DNA of 64,000 nucleotides from Thermaerobacter marianensis DSM 12885 (lineage in GTDB: Bacteria > Bacillota > Sulfobacillia > Thermaerobacterales > Thermaerobacteraceae): assembly GCF_000184705.1 (NCBI RefSeq), contig NC_014831.1, forward strand, positions 248,001-312,000, in the 5' to 3' direction. Positions 1 to 8,307 of this stretch are shown one piece after another. Position numbers and translations under genes: made by a program. Every line of letters begins with the position of its first letter. Position 1 is the stretch's first letter. A model generated the notes under the pieces. It was given only the letters and a program-made list of their open reading frames with translations. It had not been told where the DNA came from and searched no databases.

Positions 1-2
1 CG

Positions 3-1175
3 GGCGTGGAGGGTCTGGACGACGGCGAGCTGCTGGCCGCGTTCCTCAGCCAGTACTACGGCCGGGCCACCTTCGTGCCGCGGGAGATCCTGTTGCCCGT
101 CGACCTGCCGCCGGGGGAGGCGGAGCTCATCGGGCGGTGGCTCAGCCAGCGCCGCGGGATCCAGGTGCGCCTGCACCGGCCGCAGCGGGGCACCAAGCGC
201 CGGTGGGTGGAACTGGCGGAGCACAACGCCCGGCTGCTGCTGGCCCAGGCGCAGACCGACGAGCAGGTCCGCCAGGACCGGGCCCGCCGGGCCCTGGACG
301 AGCTGGCCCGCTACCTGGAACTGGACGAGCCGCCGCGCCGCATCGAGTGCTACGACATCTCCAACCTGCAGGGCGCCCAGCCCGTGGGATCCATGGTGGT
401 GATGATCGACGGCGAGCCGGCCAAGGCGGAGTACCGCCGGTTCCGCATCCGCACCGTGGAGGCGCCCAACGACTTCGCCAGCATGCAGGAGGTGCTATAC
501 CGGCGGCTGCGGCGCGGGCTGGAGGCCCAGGGCGTGCCGGTGGAGGGCCCCGTGGGCGGGCCCGGCGCCGCCGCCGGCGCGGACGAACCGGCCGAGGCGA
601 GGGGCGATGCGGGAACGGACGCGGCCCCGGGGCATGGGGCGGCCGGGGCGGCCGCGGCCGCCGTACCCAGCGCAACCGTCCGCGCCACCCGGGAGGAAAG
701 CGACGGCGGCGGGGCCCCGCACGGCTTCGCCGACCTGCCGGACCTGATCCTGATCGACGGCGGCAAGGGCCAGCTGTCGGCCGCCCAGGAGGTGCTGGAC
801 CGGCTGGGGCTGGTGGACATCCCCGTGTTCGCCCTGGCCAAGCGGTTCGAACTGGTTTTCGCACCGGACCGGGCGGATCCCATCGTGATCCCGCGGGACT
901 CGCCGGCGCTGCACCTGCTGCAGCGCATCCGGGACGAGGCCCACCGCTTCGCCCTGACCTACCACCGCCAGCTCCGGCAGCGGGCGGGGCTGCACTCGGT
1001 CCTCGAGGAGATCCCGGGCATCGGCCCGCGCCGGCGCAAGGCGCTGCTGGAGGCTTTCGGCTCGCTGGAGGCCATCGCGCGGGCCAGCGAGGATGAGCTG
1101 GCCGCCGTCCCGGGGATGAACCGGGCCGCCGCCCGGGCCGTATACCGGGCCTTCCACCGGCTGCCGTCGACCTAG
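3..1175 (+). CDS. uvrC: UvrABC system protein C, 3' part (5' end outside window)
   Basis: UvrC makes the 3' and 5' incisions around a lesion in nucleotide excision repair, together with UvrA and UvrB. The reading frame is already open at base 3, so the N-terminal GIY-YIG nuclease and most of the UvrB-contact region lie outside the window. The visible 390 residues hold the C-terminal endonuclease (RNase H-like) domain, with IECYDISNLQG near residue 112 and LILIDGGKGQL near 246, followed by tandem helix-hairpin-helix motifs (IPGIGPRRRKALL). Between about residues 178 and 238 there is a Gly/Ala/Pro/Glu-rich insert that UvrC proteins normally lack; it contains one copy (581-593) of the dispersed 13-bp motif. 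The frame stops at TAG 1173-1175. Identification is firm from the conserved C-terminal half. Confidence 0.95.
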   Translation, partial: GVEGLDDGELLAAFLSQYYGRATFVPREILLPVDLPPGEAELIGRWLSQRRGIQVRLHRPQRGTKRRWVELAEHNARLLLAQAQTDEQVRQDRARRALDELARYLELDEPPRRIECYDISNLQGAQPVGSMVVMIDGEPAKAEYRRFRIRTVEAPNDFASMQEVLYRRLRRGLEAQGVPVEGPVGGPGAAAGADEPAEARGDAGTDAAPGHGAAGAAAAAVPSATVRATREESDGGGAPHGFADLPDLILIDGGKGQLSAAQEVLDRLGLVDIPVFALAKRFELVFAPDRADPIVIPRDSPALHLLQRIRDEAHRFALTYHRQLRQRAGLHSVLEEIPGIGPRRRKALLEAFGSLEAIARASEDELAAVPGMNRAAARAVYRAFHRLPST

Positions 1176-1278
1176 ACCCGGGGGGCGCATGTCGCGCCGG
1201 ACCGCTCCGCGCCGGTTCATCCGTCCGGTCCCCCCAGCGCCACTCCCGTCACTTCGGTCGAGAAGGAAGGCGATGCCC

Positions 1279-3057
1279 ATGAACCGCCAATGGCAACACG
1301 TCACAGCGTCCCTGGTGCGCCCCTACCGGCCGGCCGCCGTGCTGGCGGCCGGGGTACCCTTGCCGGCCGCCCAGGCCGCGGCCGCGGCCGACGGGGCGGC
1401 GCGGGCGACGGGCCGCCCGGCGGTGCTGCTGGCCGGTTCGGGGGCCGAGCTCAACGCCATGCTCCCCGTCCTGGTCATGGCCGACGCCGACTCGGTGCCC
1501 CTCGTCGTCCTGGTGCGGGGCGGGACGGCCGCCGACCTGGAGGCGGGGCGCGAGCGGGCCGGTGCCCTGCCCGATACCCTGCGGCTCACCGAGCCCTTCA
1601 CCGGCTGGAACACCCGGGTCGACCGGCCCGAAGACGTCCAGCCGGTCCTGGAAGCCGCCTTCACGGACCTGGCCCGGCGCCGCCCGCGCCCCCTGCTCAT
1701 CGAGCTGGCGGACGAGGCGCTGCCCCGGTGGGCTGCCGATCCGCCCGCCGGGACCGGGGCCGGCGACGCCCCGCTCCCCGGCGACACGGCGTTTCCCCAC
1801 CTGTTGGGGGATGGGGACGAACCCGGGGCGGCGGGCCGCACCGCCGCGGACACCGCCGCGGAGGCGGCTGCGGGGATTCCCGGGGCCGCCACGGCTGCGG
1901 CCGGCCGCGGCCGGAGGCCCGCAGCGGAGGAAGAGGGAGAGGACGGGTTCCGTCCTGCGGGCGGGCCGACCGGAAATGGTGCGGTGATCCCCTTCCCCGG
2001 CCGCCGGGACGAACACGGCCGGCCCGGTGAGCCGGCCGTCGACCGCCGGTGGCTGGATCAGGTGGCGGCCGCCCTGGTCCGCTGCCGCCAGCCCGCCATC
2101 GTGGCCGGCGGCGGGGCGGCGGGCGCCGGCGAGAGCCTGCGCCGCCTGGCGGAGCACCTGGGCGCGCCGGTCTTTCTCACCTTGGCCGGCCGTGGCCTGT
2201 TGCCGGCCGGGCACCCGCTGGCCGTCAACGGGCTGGCGGCGGCGCCCGCCCGGCGGTGGCTGGAAGAGGCGGACGTGGTGCTGGTGGTGGGGACCAGCCT
2301 CTCGCCGGCCGAGCACGGCGATCTGGACCTCAAGGGCCGGGTGATCCAGGTGGACCGCGATGCCGAGCGGCTGGGCCGCAACGTGCCGGTCTGGATGGCC
2401 TTGCCCGGTGATGCGGCACCGGCCCTGGCGGCTCTCGTACGCCGCGTCGAGGTGGAGATGGCGCGTCCCGTGGGACCGGAGGCTTATCTGGGCGCCACCG
2501 GCCCCGAGCAGCGGCGCCGGGCCGTGGCCCGCCTGCAGGACGAGCTGGCGGCGGAGACGGCCCAGGCCGGGGCGGCGGGCGGGGACGGCGCCTGGCTCGC
2601 CACCCTGGAACCCCGCCTGACGGCTGCCGATCCCGACGCCTTGAGCGTGGCCGAAGCTGCCATCCTGCCCGTGACCGGCGCCCGCTCCCTGCTGCTGCCG
2701 GTGCGGCTCGGCGTGGCCGGCTATGCCATCCCGGCGGCCTGGGGCGCCGCCCGGGCCACGGGCCGCCCCGCCCGGGCCGTCACCACCGCCGCCGGGCTCT
2801 GGAACGCCGGGGCGGTGCTGCCGTGGATCGCGCCCCTGGCCGTCGACCTGGAGATCCTGGTGCGGCTGGACCGCGGCGACGAGGGCGGTGCGGGAGAAGA
2901 GGCGCAGGGTGCGGGCCACCCCGGTGACCGGCCCGGCCCGGCCAGCGTGGCCGAGTTCTTCCGGCGGGCGGCGCCGGCCCTAAACCTCCACTGGGACGAA
3001 CCCGGCTGGGGTGCCGGCGTCCCGGCGGCCCGCCTGCGGCCGGCGGGGGCACGGTAG
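1279..3057 (+). CDS. Degenerate thiamine-diphosphate-enzyme-like protein (acetolactate synthase fold)
   Basis: The roughly 590-residue protein follows the three-domain layout of acetolactate synthase-type ThDP enzymes: an N-terminal PYR-like domain (AADGAARATGRPAVLLAGSG), a central domain (QPAIVAGGGAAGAGESLRRL, then ADVVLVVGTSLS) and a C-terminal PP-like domain (LGVAGYAIPAAWGAARATG). Two hallmarks are missing by eye. The catalytic Glu that precedes the ARATG helix is replaced by an Ala/Gln-rich stretch, and the GDG...N metal/ThDP motif is replaced by VTTAAGLWNAG. It therefore probably cannot use ThDP in the normal way, and its function is unknown. A Gly/Ala-rich insert lies around residues 155-245. 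The start is chosen at ATG 1279, about 8 bases after GGAAGG; ATG 1273 is also possible. It begins about 100 bp after uvrC. Confidence 0.6.
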   Translation: MNRQWQHVTASLVRPYRPAAVLAAGVPLPAAQAAAAADGAARATGRPAVLLAGSGAELNAMLPVLVMADADSVPLVVLVRGGTAADLEAGRERAGALPDTLRLTEPFTGWNTRVDRPEDVQPVLEAAFTDLARRRPRPLLIELADEALPRWAADPPAGTGAGDAPLPGDTAFPHLLGDGDEPGAAGRTAADTAAEAAAGIPGAATAAAGRGRRPAAEEEGEDGFRPAGGPTGNGAVIPFPGRRDEHGRPGEPAVDRRWLDQVAAALVRCRQPAIVAGGGAAGAGESLRRLAEHLGAPVFLTLAGRGLLPAGHPLAVNGLAAAPARRWLEEADVVLVVGTSLSPAEHGDLDLKGRVIQVDRDAERLGRNVPVWMALPGDAAPALAALVRRVEVEMARPVGPEAYLGATGPEQRRRAVARLQDELAAETAQAGAAGGDGAWLATLEPRLTAADPDALSVAEAAILPVTGARSLLLPVRLGVAGYAIPAAWGAARATGRPARAVTTAAGLWNAGAVLPWIAPLAVDLEILVRLDRGDEGGAGEEAQGAGHPGDRPGPASVAEFFRRAAPALNLHWDEPGWGAGVPAARLRPAGAR

Positions 3058-3200
3058 CCAGGGGCCGGGCGCCGTCGCCGGCCGGCGGGTGCGCCCATTC
3101 CGGACGACTGCGGACGTCCTAGGAACGGCATGCGGCCCTGCCCGAAGGGGCTCGGGACTCCCGTGGTGAAGCCTTCACCATCCCGCGTCCCCCGCGGCCG

Positions 3201-3234
3201 GCGCCCCAGCGTGGGCGACAGCGCCCCAGCGTGG
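3201..3234 (+). repeat. Two direct copies of a 14-bp repeat upstream of the spermidine-synthase-like gene
   Basis: GCGCCCCAGCGTGG occurs at 3201-3214 and again at 3221-3234, a 20-bp period. The period and core (CGCCC..AG.GTGGG) resemble the 20-bp tandem units that begin at 4813, at the other end of the gene, so the two arrays may be related. No function is known. Confidence 0.6.
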
Positions 3235-3282
3235 AAGCGCCAACGGGTGCCCGCGCGGGTGGGATGGAGGCAAGGATCGACC

Positions 3283-4830
3283 GTGGTGAGCCTGACCGCC
3301 TTCTTCGCCGGGGCCGTGCTGATGGCCCTGGAACTCCTCGGCAGCCGCATCCTGGCTCCCACCCTGGGCAGTTCCATCTTCGTGTGGGGGAGCCTCATTG
3401 GCGTGGTCCTGGCGGCCCTGAGTGCCGGCTACGCCCTGGGTGGGGCGGCGGCGGACCGCTGGCCCTCGCGGGCCGGTCCCGCCCTGGTGCTGGTGGCCTC
3501 GGCGCTGTGGATCCTCCTGCTGGCCGCCCGCGGCGAGGCGTGGGTGGCCGCCCTGGCCGCCCGCGTGCCCGGGCCCCGGCTGGCGCCCCTGGCCGCGTCG
3601 GCGGCCCTGTTCCTCCTGCCCGGGCTGCTCCTCGGCAGCATCTCGCCCTGGGTGGTGCGGCTGGCGGCGCCGGAAGCCCACCGCCTGGGCCGGGTGGCCG
3701 GCCATCTCTACGCCGTCTCCACCGCCGGCAGCATCGCCGGGACCTGGGCGACGTCCTTCTGGCTCATCCCCTGGCTGGACACCACCACGATCCTCAAGGC
3801 CCTGGCCGCCGTCCTGGCGGGCACCGCCCTTTTGCTGGCGGGCCGGCGCCACCTGGCCGTGGCGTTGCCCGCGGCGGCGGTGCTGGGGCTGGCGGTGGTG
3901 CCGCCGCCGGCTCCCGTCACCGTGACGCCCGACGGGGCCCGGGTGCTCTTCCAGCGCAACACCCTCTACCACCACCTGCGGGTGGAGGACCGCGGCGACA
4001 GCCGGTTCCTCCGGTTCGACAACTCGTGGCAGAGCGGCATGTACCTGGACGACCCCGTGCGGGCCCGGTTCGAGTACACCGACGTCATGCACGCCGGCTG
4101 GGCCCTCAACCCCCAGGCCCGCCGGGTGCTGCTGGTGGGCCTGGGCGGCGGGTCGATCCCCAAGCGCATCCTGGCCTCGTACCCCGACGCGACGGTGGAC
4201 GTGGTGGAGCTGGACCCGGTGGTGGTCGACGTGGCCCGCCGGTACTTCTTCCTGCCTTCGGACCCGCGGCTGCGGGTGTACGTGGACGACGGCCGCCGGT
4301 TCGTCCGGCAGGCACCGGGCCGGTACGACCTGGTGATGCTCGACGCCTACTACGCCGACGCCATTCCCTTCCACCTGACGACCGTGGAGTTCCTGGAGGA
4401 GGTCCGCAGCCGGCTGGCGCCCGGGGGCGTGGTGGTGGCCAACGTCATCGGCAGCCTGGAGGGGCCGCGCAGTGCCCTGCTGCGGGCCTTCTACCGGACG
4501 TACCGGGAGGTCTTCCCGGAGGTGTACCTGCTGCCGGTGCTGCCGGTGGGAGCGGAGGAGCTGCAGAACGTGATCCTGCTGGCCCGCGATGACCGCGACG
4601 CTCCCGGGCCGCTCCCGGCGGAGGAACTGGCCCGCGCCATCGCCGCCTGGACTGCCCGCCACCCGGAGCTGGAGGCGCTGGCGGCGGCGGCCGGGTGGAT
4701 CTACGACCGGCCGGTGCCGGTAGACGACGTGCCGGTGCTACGGGACGCCTACGCGCCCGTCGACGCTCTGCTGCACTTCGAGCGGGAGAACCCGCTGCCC
4801 CAGGTGCCCCTGCCCGAGGGCGGGAACTGA
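3283..4830 (+). CDS. Membrane protein fused to a spermidine synthase-like domain
   Basis: The N-terminal 200 residues form about six hydrophobic segments (for example LMALELLGSRILAPTLGSS and LIGVVLAALSAGYALGG), as in the fused MFS/SpeE family. The C-terminal half is a Rossmann methyltransferase-type aminopropyltransferase domain, with VLLVGLGGGSIPK near residue 282, VVELDPVVVDVA near 306 and DLVMLDAYYADAIPFHL near 350. Family knowledge places such fusions in the inner membrane, but their substrate is mostly uncharacterised. Polyamine synthesis is therefore only a possibility, and no speD is adjacent. The start is chosen at GTG 3283, six bases after AGGA; the open frame extends upstream to 3130 without a better site. 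The last codons and the stop lie in the first unit of a 20-bp tandem repeat. Confidence 0.8.
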   Translation: MVSLTAFFAGAVLMALELLGSRILAPTLGSSIFVWGSLIGVVLAALSAGYALGGAAADRWPSRAGPALVLVASALWILLLAARGEAWVAALAARVPGPRLAPLAASAALFLLPGLLLGSISPWVVRLAAPEAHRLGRVAGHLYAVSTAGSIAGTWATSFWLIPWLDTTTILKALAAVLAGTALLLAGRRHLAVALPAAAVLGLAVVPPPAPVTVTPDGARVLFQRNTLYHHLRVEDRGDSRFLRFDNSWQSGMYLDDPVRARFEYTDVMHAGWALNPQARRVLLVGLGGGSIPKRILASYPDATVDVVELDPVVVDVARRYFFLPSDPRLRVYVDDGRRFVRQAPGRYDLVMLDAYYADAIPFHLTTVEFLEEVRSRLAPGGVVVANVIGSLEGPRSALLRAFYRTYREVFPEVYLLPVLPVGAEELQNVILLARDDRDAPGPLPAEELARAIAAWTARHPELEALAAAAGWIYDRPVPVDDVPVLRDAYAPVDALLHFERENPLPQVPLPEGGN

Positions 4831-4912
4831 CGCCCAAGGGCGGGAACTGACGCCCAAGGGTGGGCACTGACGCCCAGGGGTGGGAACGGGCGCCCGGGGC
4901 CGGCAGCGACGG
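4813..4912 (+). repeat. 20-bp tandem repeat, four clear units plus a degenerate fifth
   Basis: Units start at 4813, 4833, 4853, 4873 and 4893. The consensus is CCCAAGGGCGGGAACTGACG; the last unit is degenerate. The array begins inside the coding sequence and supplies its stop codon (TGA 4828-4830). The remaining intergenic DNA up to 5120 is G+C-rich and holds nothing else recognisable except the Shine-Dalgarno of the next gene. Confidence 0.85.
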
Positions 4913-5120
4913 CGCGGGACCCGCAGCCGCGGGACCCGCAGGTCCCGCAGGGATCGGACGGGAATGACGCCGGGGGAGGGGGCCCGGGGCACCCCGGTCG
5001 GCCGGTGCCCCGCGGCGGGGGCTCCGCGGGCGGTCCGGGGCGGAGGGCCCGGCACCGGGGGACCGCGGGCCCCGGCGAAGGAACCTGCCTCCATGGCGGT
5101 GGCCGATAGGAGGGCGCGAT

Positions 5121-5471
5121 ATGAACCTGCTGATCCGGTGGCTGATCAACGCCGGGGCCATCCTGCTGGTGGCCTGGCTGCTGGAGGGGATCGACGTCAC
5201 CGGACCGGGCGCGGCGCTGGTTGCCGCCCTGGTGCTGGGGCTGGTCAACGCCGTGATCCGGCCTGTGGTCCTGTTCCTGACCATGCCCATCGGGTGCCTG
5301 ACCCTGGGGCTCTTCACCTTCGTGGTCAACGCCCTGATGTTCTGGCTGGTGGCCTCCGTGGTTCCGGGCTTCGAGGTGGACGGCTTCATCCCGGCCCTGG
5401 TGGGCTCGCTGCTGGTGAGCATCGTCAGCACGGTGGCGACCCGGCTCTGGGCGGACCGGGGCGACCGGTGA
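5121..5471 (+). CDS. Small integral membrane protein, phage holin 4_2 / YvlD family
   Basis: This 116-residue protein has four hydrophobic segments separated by short turns (AGAILLVAWLLEGIDV, ALVLGLVNAVIRPVVLFLTM, GLFTFVVNALMFWLV, ALVGSLLVSIVSTV). That is the pattern of the YvlD/phage-holin-4_2 family found in many bacterial chromosomes. The conserved NA(V/I)(I/R)RP and FVVNA motifs are present. Despite the name, these are ordinary chromosomal proteins of unknown role, sometimes linked to envelope stress; nothing around it suggests a prophage. A strong Shine-Dalgarno (TAGGAGGG, 5107-5114) precedes ATG 5121. It converges on aroQ with a 163-bp gap in which I see no clear terminator. Confidence 0.85.
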   Translation: MNLLIRWLINAGAILLVAWLLEGIDVTGPGAALVAALVLGLVNAVIRPVVLFLTMPIGCLTLGLFTFVVNALMFWLVASVVPGFEVDGFIPALVGSLLVSIVSTVATRLWADRGDR

Positions 5472-5634
5472 ACCGGCGGGCGACCGCCACGCCCCGGTTG
5501 CCTCCCGGTGGTCGACGGGCCGTGCGGGCCGGCGGGATGCCGCGACGTCGATCCGTTCCCGGCCGGCCGAACCCGGCGTGCCAGCCTTCGAGGTGGCGGG
5601 CAGGTACCCGACGGCGCTACCCGTCCCGTGACGG

Positions 5635-6117
5635 TCAAGCGCCCCCATGGAGCAGGGCGTCCAGCGCCAGCAGGTAGCTCCAGATCCCCAGGCCGCTGAT
5701 CACGCCGCGGCAGGCACCGGCCGTCACCATGCGGTGGCGGAAGGATTCCCGGGCGTGGACGTTGGTCAGGTGGACCTCGATGACCGGGACCCCCAGGCCG
5801 GTGACGGCGGCCACGGCATCCCGCAACGCCACGCTGGTGTGGGCGTAGCCGCCGGGGTTGAGGATCACCCCGCGGTAGCGGCCCGGGGCGCCGTGCAGCC
5901 GGTCGATCAGCGTGCCCTCATGGTTGCTCTGGAAGGTGTCGACCTCCACCCCGTGCCGGGCGGCCCGCTCGCGCAAGGCGGCGTCGACGGCCTCCAGGGT
6001 GACGGTGCCGTACACCTCCGGCTCGCGCCGGCCCAGCAGGTTGAGGTTGGGGCCGTGCAGCACCAGGATGCGCCCTCCGGGAGCGTTCCCGCCTGCTGGC
6101 GACGTTGTGGCCGTCAT
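5635..6117 (-). CDS. aroQ: 3-dehydroquinate dehydratase, type II
   Basis: AroQ catalyses trans-dehydration of 3-dehydroquinate to 3-dehydroshikimate, step 3 of the shikimate pathway, in the cytosol. The 160-residue protein shows the type II signatures in order: LHGPNLNLLGRREPEVYG with the catalytic Tyr, QSNHEGTLIDRLH, GVILNPGGYAHTSVALRDA, and PVIEVHLTNVHARESFRH with the catalytic His. The start is taken at ATG 6117, seven bases after AAAGGTGGG; the frame is open to 6192, but the extra residues are low-complexity. It is the last gene of the leftward aro operon, about 190 bp beyond the aroKB stop. Confidence 0.95.
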   Translation of the reverse strand: MTATTSPAGGNAPGGRILVLHGPNLNLLGRREPEVYGTVTLEAVDAALRERAARHGVEVDTFQSNHEGTLIDRLHGAPGRYRGVILNPGGYAHTSVALRDAVAAVTGLGVPVIEVHLTNVHARESFRHRMVTAGACRGVISGLGIWSYLLALDALLHGGA

Positions 6118-6306
6118 GGGCGTTCCCACCTTTCCCATGGGTGTGACCGGCGTCCCCCCACCACCGGCACCGTGCCGGGCCTCCCGCCACAACCCGCGGC
6201 GGCCCCGACCTTCCGCCGGGCGCGGAGCACCCGGCTCTGCCCGACCCCTACCGCATCCCGCCGCCGGCCTGCCGCTGCCGCCGGCGTGGCGGGGCCGATC
6301 GTGCCG

Positions 6307-8307
6307 TCACGCCGGCGGGCCGCCCGCCAGGGAGCGCCGGACCAGCTCCTCCACCAGGGCGGGGGGCACGTCGTCCCGCAACGTGACCTGGCCGGGCGCA
6401 CCCAGCAGGACGAACCGGACCCGGCCGCGGCGGTTCTTCTTGTCGTACAGCAGCCGGCCGAGGACCGCCGCGGCCTCCGGCGGCGGCACGTCCCAGGCGC
6501 GGCAGGCCTCCGCCAGGGTCACCGGCAAGCCCAGGCGGGCCAGCAGGTGCTGCACCCGGGCGGCCAGCCCGGCGGGGATCATGCCCAGCCGCTCGGACAG
6601 GGCCAGGGCCAGCGCCAGCCCCGCTGCCACGGCGTCCCCGTGGGGAACCCGGTAGCCCGTGGCCGCCTCCAGGGCGTGGGCGAAGGTGTGGCCCAGGTTG
6701 AGGAAGGCCCGGGGGCCGCGTTCTTCCGGGTCCACGGCCACGATCCGGGCCTTGACGGCCACGGAGCGGGCGATCAGCGGTGCCAGCTGGTGGGGATCCC
6801 GCTCCCGCAGCCGCGGCACCGCCGCCTCCAGGCTGGCCAGGTGGTCCTCGCCGTCCAGGAGGGCGTGCTTGACCATCTCCGCCAGGCCACCCCGGTAGGC
6901 GGGCCACGGCTGGGTCACTAGGGTGGCGGGGTCGGCCACCACCAGCCGCGGCTGGTGGAAGGCGCCGATCAGGTTCTTGGCCCGGGGGTGGTTGACCGCC
7001 ACCTTGCCGCCGGCGCTGGCGTCCACCTGGGCGAGCAACGTGGTGGGCAACTGGGCGAAGGCGATCCCCCGCATGTAAGTGGCGGCGACGAACCCGGCCA
7101 GGTCGCCCACCACGCCGCCGCCCAGGGCGAAGACCCACGCGTCCCGGCCAGCGCCGGCCTCGAGCAGCCGATCGTAGAGGGCGGACGCCCAATGCAGGGA
7201 CTTGGCCTCCTCACCGGCCGGCACCACCGCCCGGACCACGTGGAACCCCGCCTGGTCCAGGGCGGCGGCCACGCCGTGGCCGTAGAGGGCGGCGACCACG
7301 GGGTCGCTGACCAGCAGGGCGACGGGGGCCCGTTCACCGGGTTCGGGGGGCGCAAGGCCGGACGCCGGGGGCTGGCCGCCTCCTCTGGATCGAGCCACCA
7401 TGCCGGACGAACCGGCCGGACCGGCCCCGCCGCCCCCGGACTGCAGGCCCGCCACGGCCGCCACCAGCACTTCCAGGCCCGCTGCCTCGACCGGGCCCAC
7501 GGTGCCGGGCCGAACCCAGAGGGGGTACCGGTCCGGGCCGGCTTCGATCACCAGATCCGGGTCCGGCACCGGCGCCGGGTACGGGCGCGTGGACGGGCCC
7601 TGCACGGGGCGGGCCCAACCCGATGCCTGCAGCGTTTCGAGCAGGCCGGTCACCACCTGGTCCACCGACCGGCCGGCGGTGGGGATGCGATGCCGGGCGA
7701 CGGCGGCATAGGCTGCCTGCCGCTGCTGGAGGAGCCCGGCCAGGCGGGCGACCAGAGCTTCCGCATCTGGCCCACCGGCACCGCCGGCGCCACCGGCGCG
7801 GGCCGGGTGCGCACCCGGTTCCCCCGAACGCCCTGAATTGGGCACATCCGCCCCAACCGAACCGGCCGGGAACCCGGCCCCGGACCCGGCCGGCGGGGGC
7901 GTGGCCGGCCGGCCGGTGGCGCCGGCCAGCAGCGGCCGTGCGGCCGCCCCCGGGCCCGCCAGCCGGCGGGCCAGTTCATCGGGAGGCGCCTCCAGCCAGA
8001 ACACCCACGGCTCCGCGGCCAGCCGCTGCCGGTTGCGGGCGGAGAGCACGGCCCCGCCGCCCGTGGCCAGGACCACCCGCTCCAGGGTCAGGGCGGTGGC
8101 CAGGGCTTGTTCCTCCCGGGTGCGGAACCCCGCCTCGCCCTCGCGGGCGAAGAGGTCCGCCACCGTCTGGCCCGCTTCCTGCTCGATGAGGTCGTCCAGG
8201 TCGAGGAACGCCCAGCCCAGGCGGGCGGCCAGGGCGCGGCCGACGGTGGTCTTGCCGGCACCCATGAGCCCGACCAGGACGATCCGCACCGGGGTGCCTC
8301 CGCTCAC
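6307..8307 (-). CDS. aroKB: Fused shikimate kinase / 3-dehydroquinate synthase
   Basis: This single 666-residue chain joins two shikimate-pathway enzymes. Residues 1-225 are shikimate kinase: P-loop GLMGAGKTT near residue 13, DLDDLIEQ near 36, the RTREEQAL substrate region and LATGGGAV near 80. An Ala/Gly/Pro-rich insert runs from about 120 to 180. Residues 245-660 are the NAD- and metal-dependent 3-dehydroquinate synthase: [46 protein letters not shown], and metal ligands in [10 protein letters not shown] and [10 protein letters not shown]. Another Gly-rich insert (about 292-325) sits inside the synthase. The fusion couples steps 5 and 2, which are not consecutive. The start ATG overlaps the aroC stop by four bases, indicating translational coupling. 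Confidence 0.95.
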   Translation of the reverse strand: MSGGTPVRIVLVGLMGAGKTTVGRALAARLGWAFLDLDDLIEQEAGQTVADLFAREGEAGFRTREEQALATALTLERVVLATGGGAVLSARNRQRLAAEPWVFWLEAPPDELARRLAGPGAAARPLLAGATGRPATPPPAGSGAGFPAGSVGADVPNSGRSGEPGAHPARAGGAGGAGGPDAEALVARLAGLLQQRQAAYAAVARHRIPTAGRSVDQVVTGLLETLQASGWARPVQGPSTRPYPAPVPDPDLVIEAGPDRYPLWVRPGTVGPVEAAGLEVLVAAVAGLQSGGGGAGPAGSSGMVARSRGGGQPPASGLAPPEPGERAPVALLVSDPVVAALYGHGVAAALDQAGFHVVRAVVPAGEEAKSLHWASALYDRLLEAGAGRDAWVFALGGGVVGDLAGFVAATYMRGIAFAQLPTTLLAQVDASAGGKVAVNHPRAKNLIGAFHQPRLVVADPATLVTQPWPAYRGGLAEMVKHALLDGEDHLASLEAAVPRLRERDPHQLAPLIARSVAVKARIVAVDPEERGPRAFLNLGHTFAHALEAATGYRVPHGDAVAAGLALALALSERLGMIPAGLAARVQHLLARLGLPVTLAEACRAWDVPPPEAAAVLGRLLYDKKNRRGRVRFVLLGAPGQVTLRDDVPPALVEELVRRSLAGGPPA

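Noticed and set aside
5121-5471. Prophage holin
   Set aside because: The family name says holin, but no lysin, phage structural gene, integrase or att site is nearby. YvlD-like chromosomal proteins explain it.
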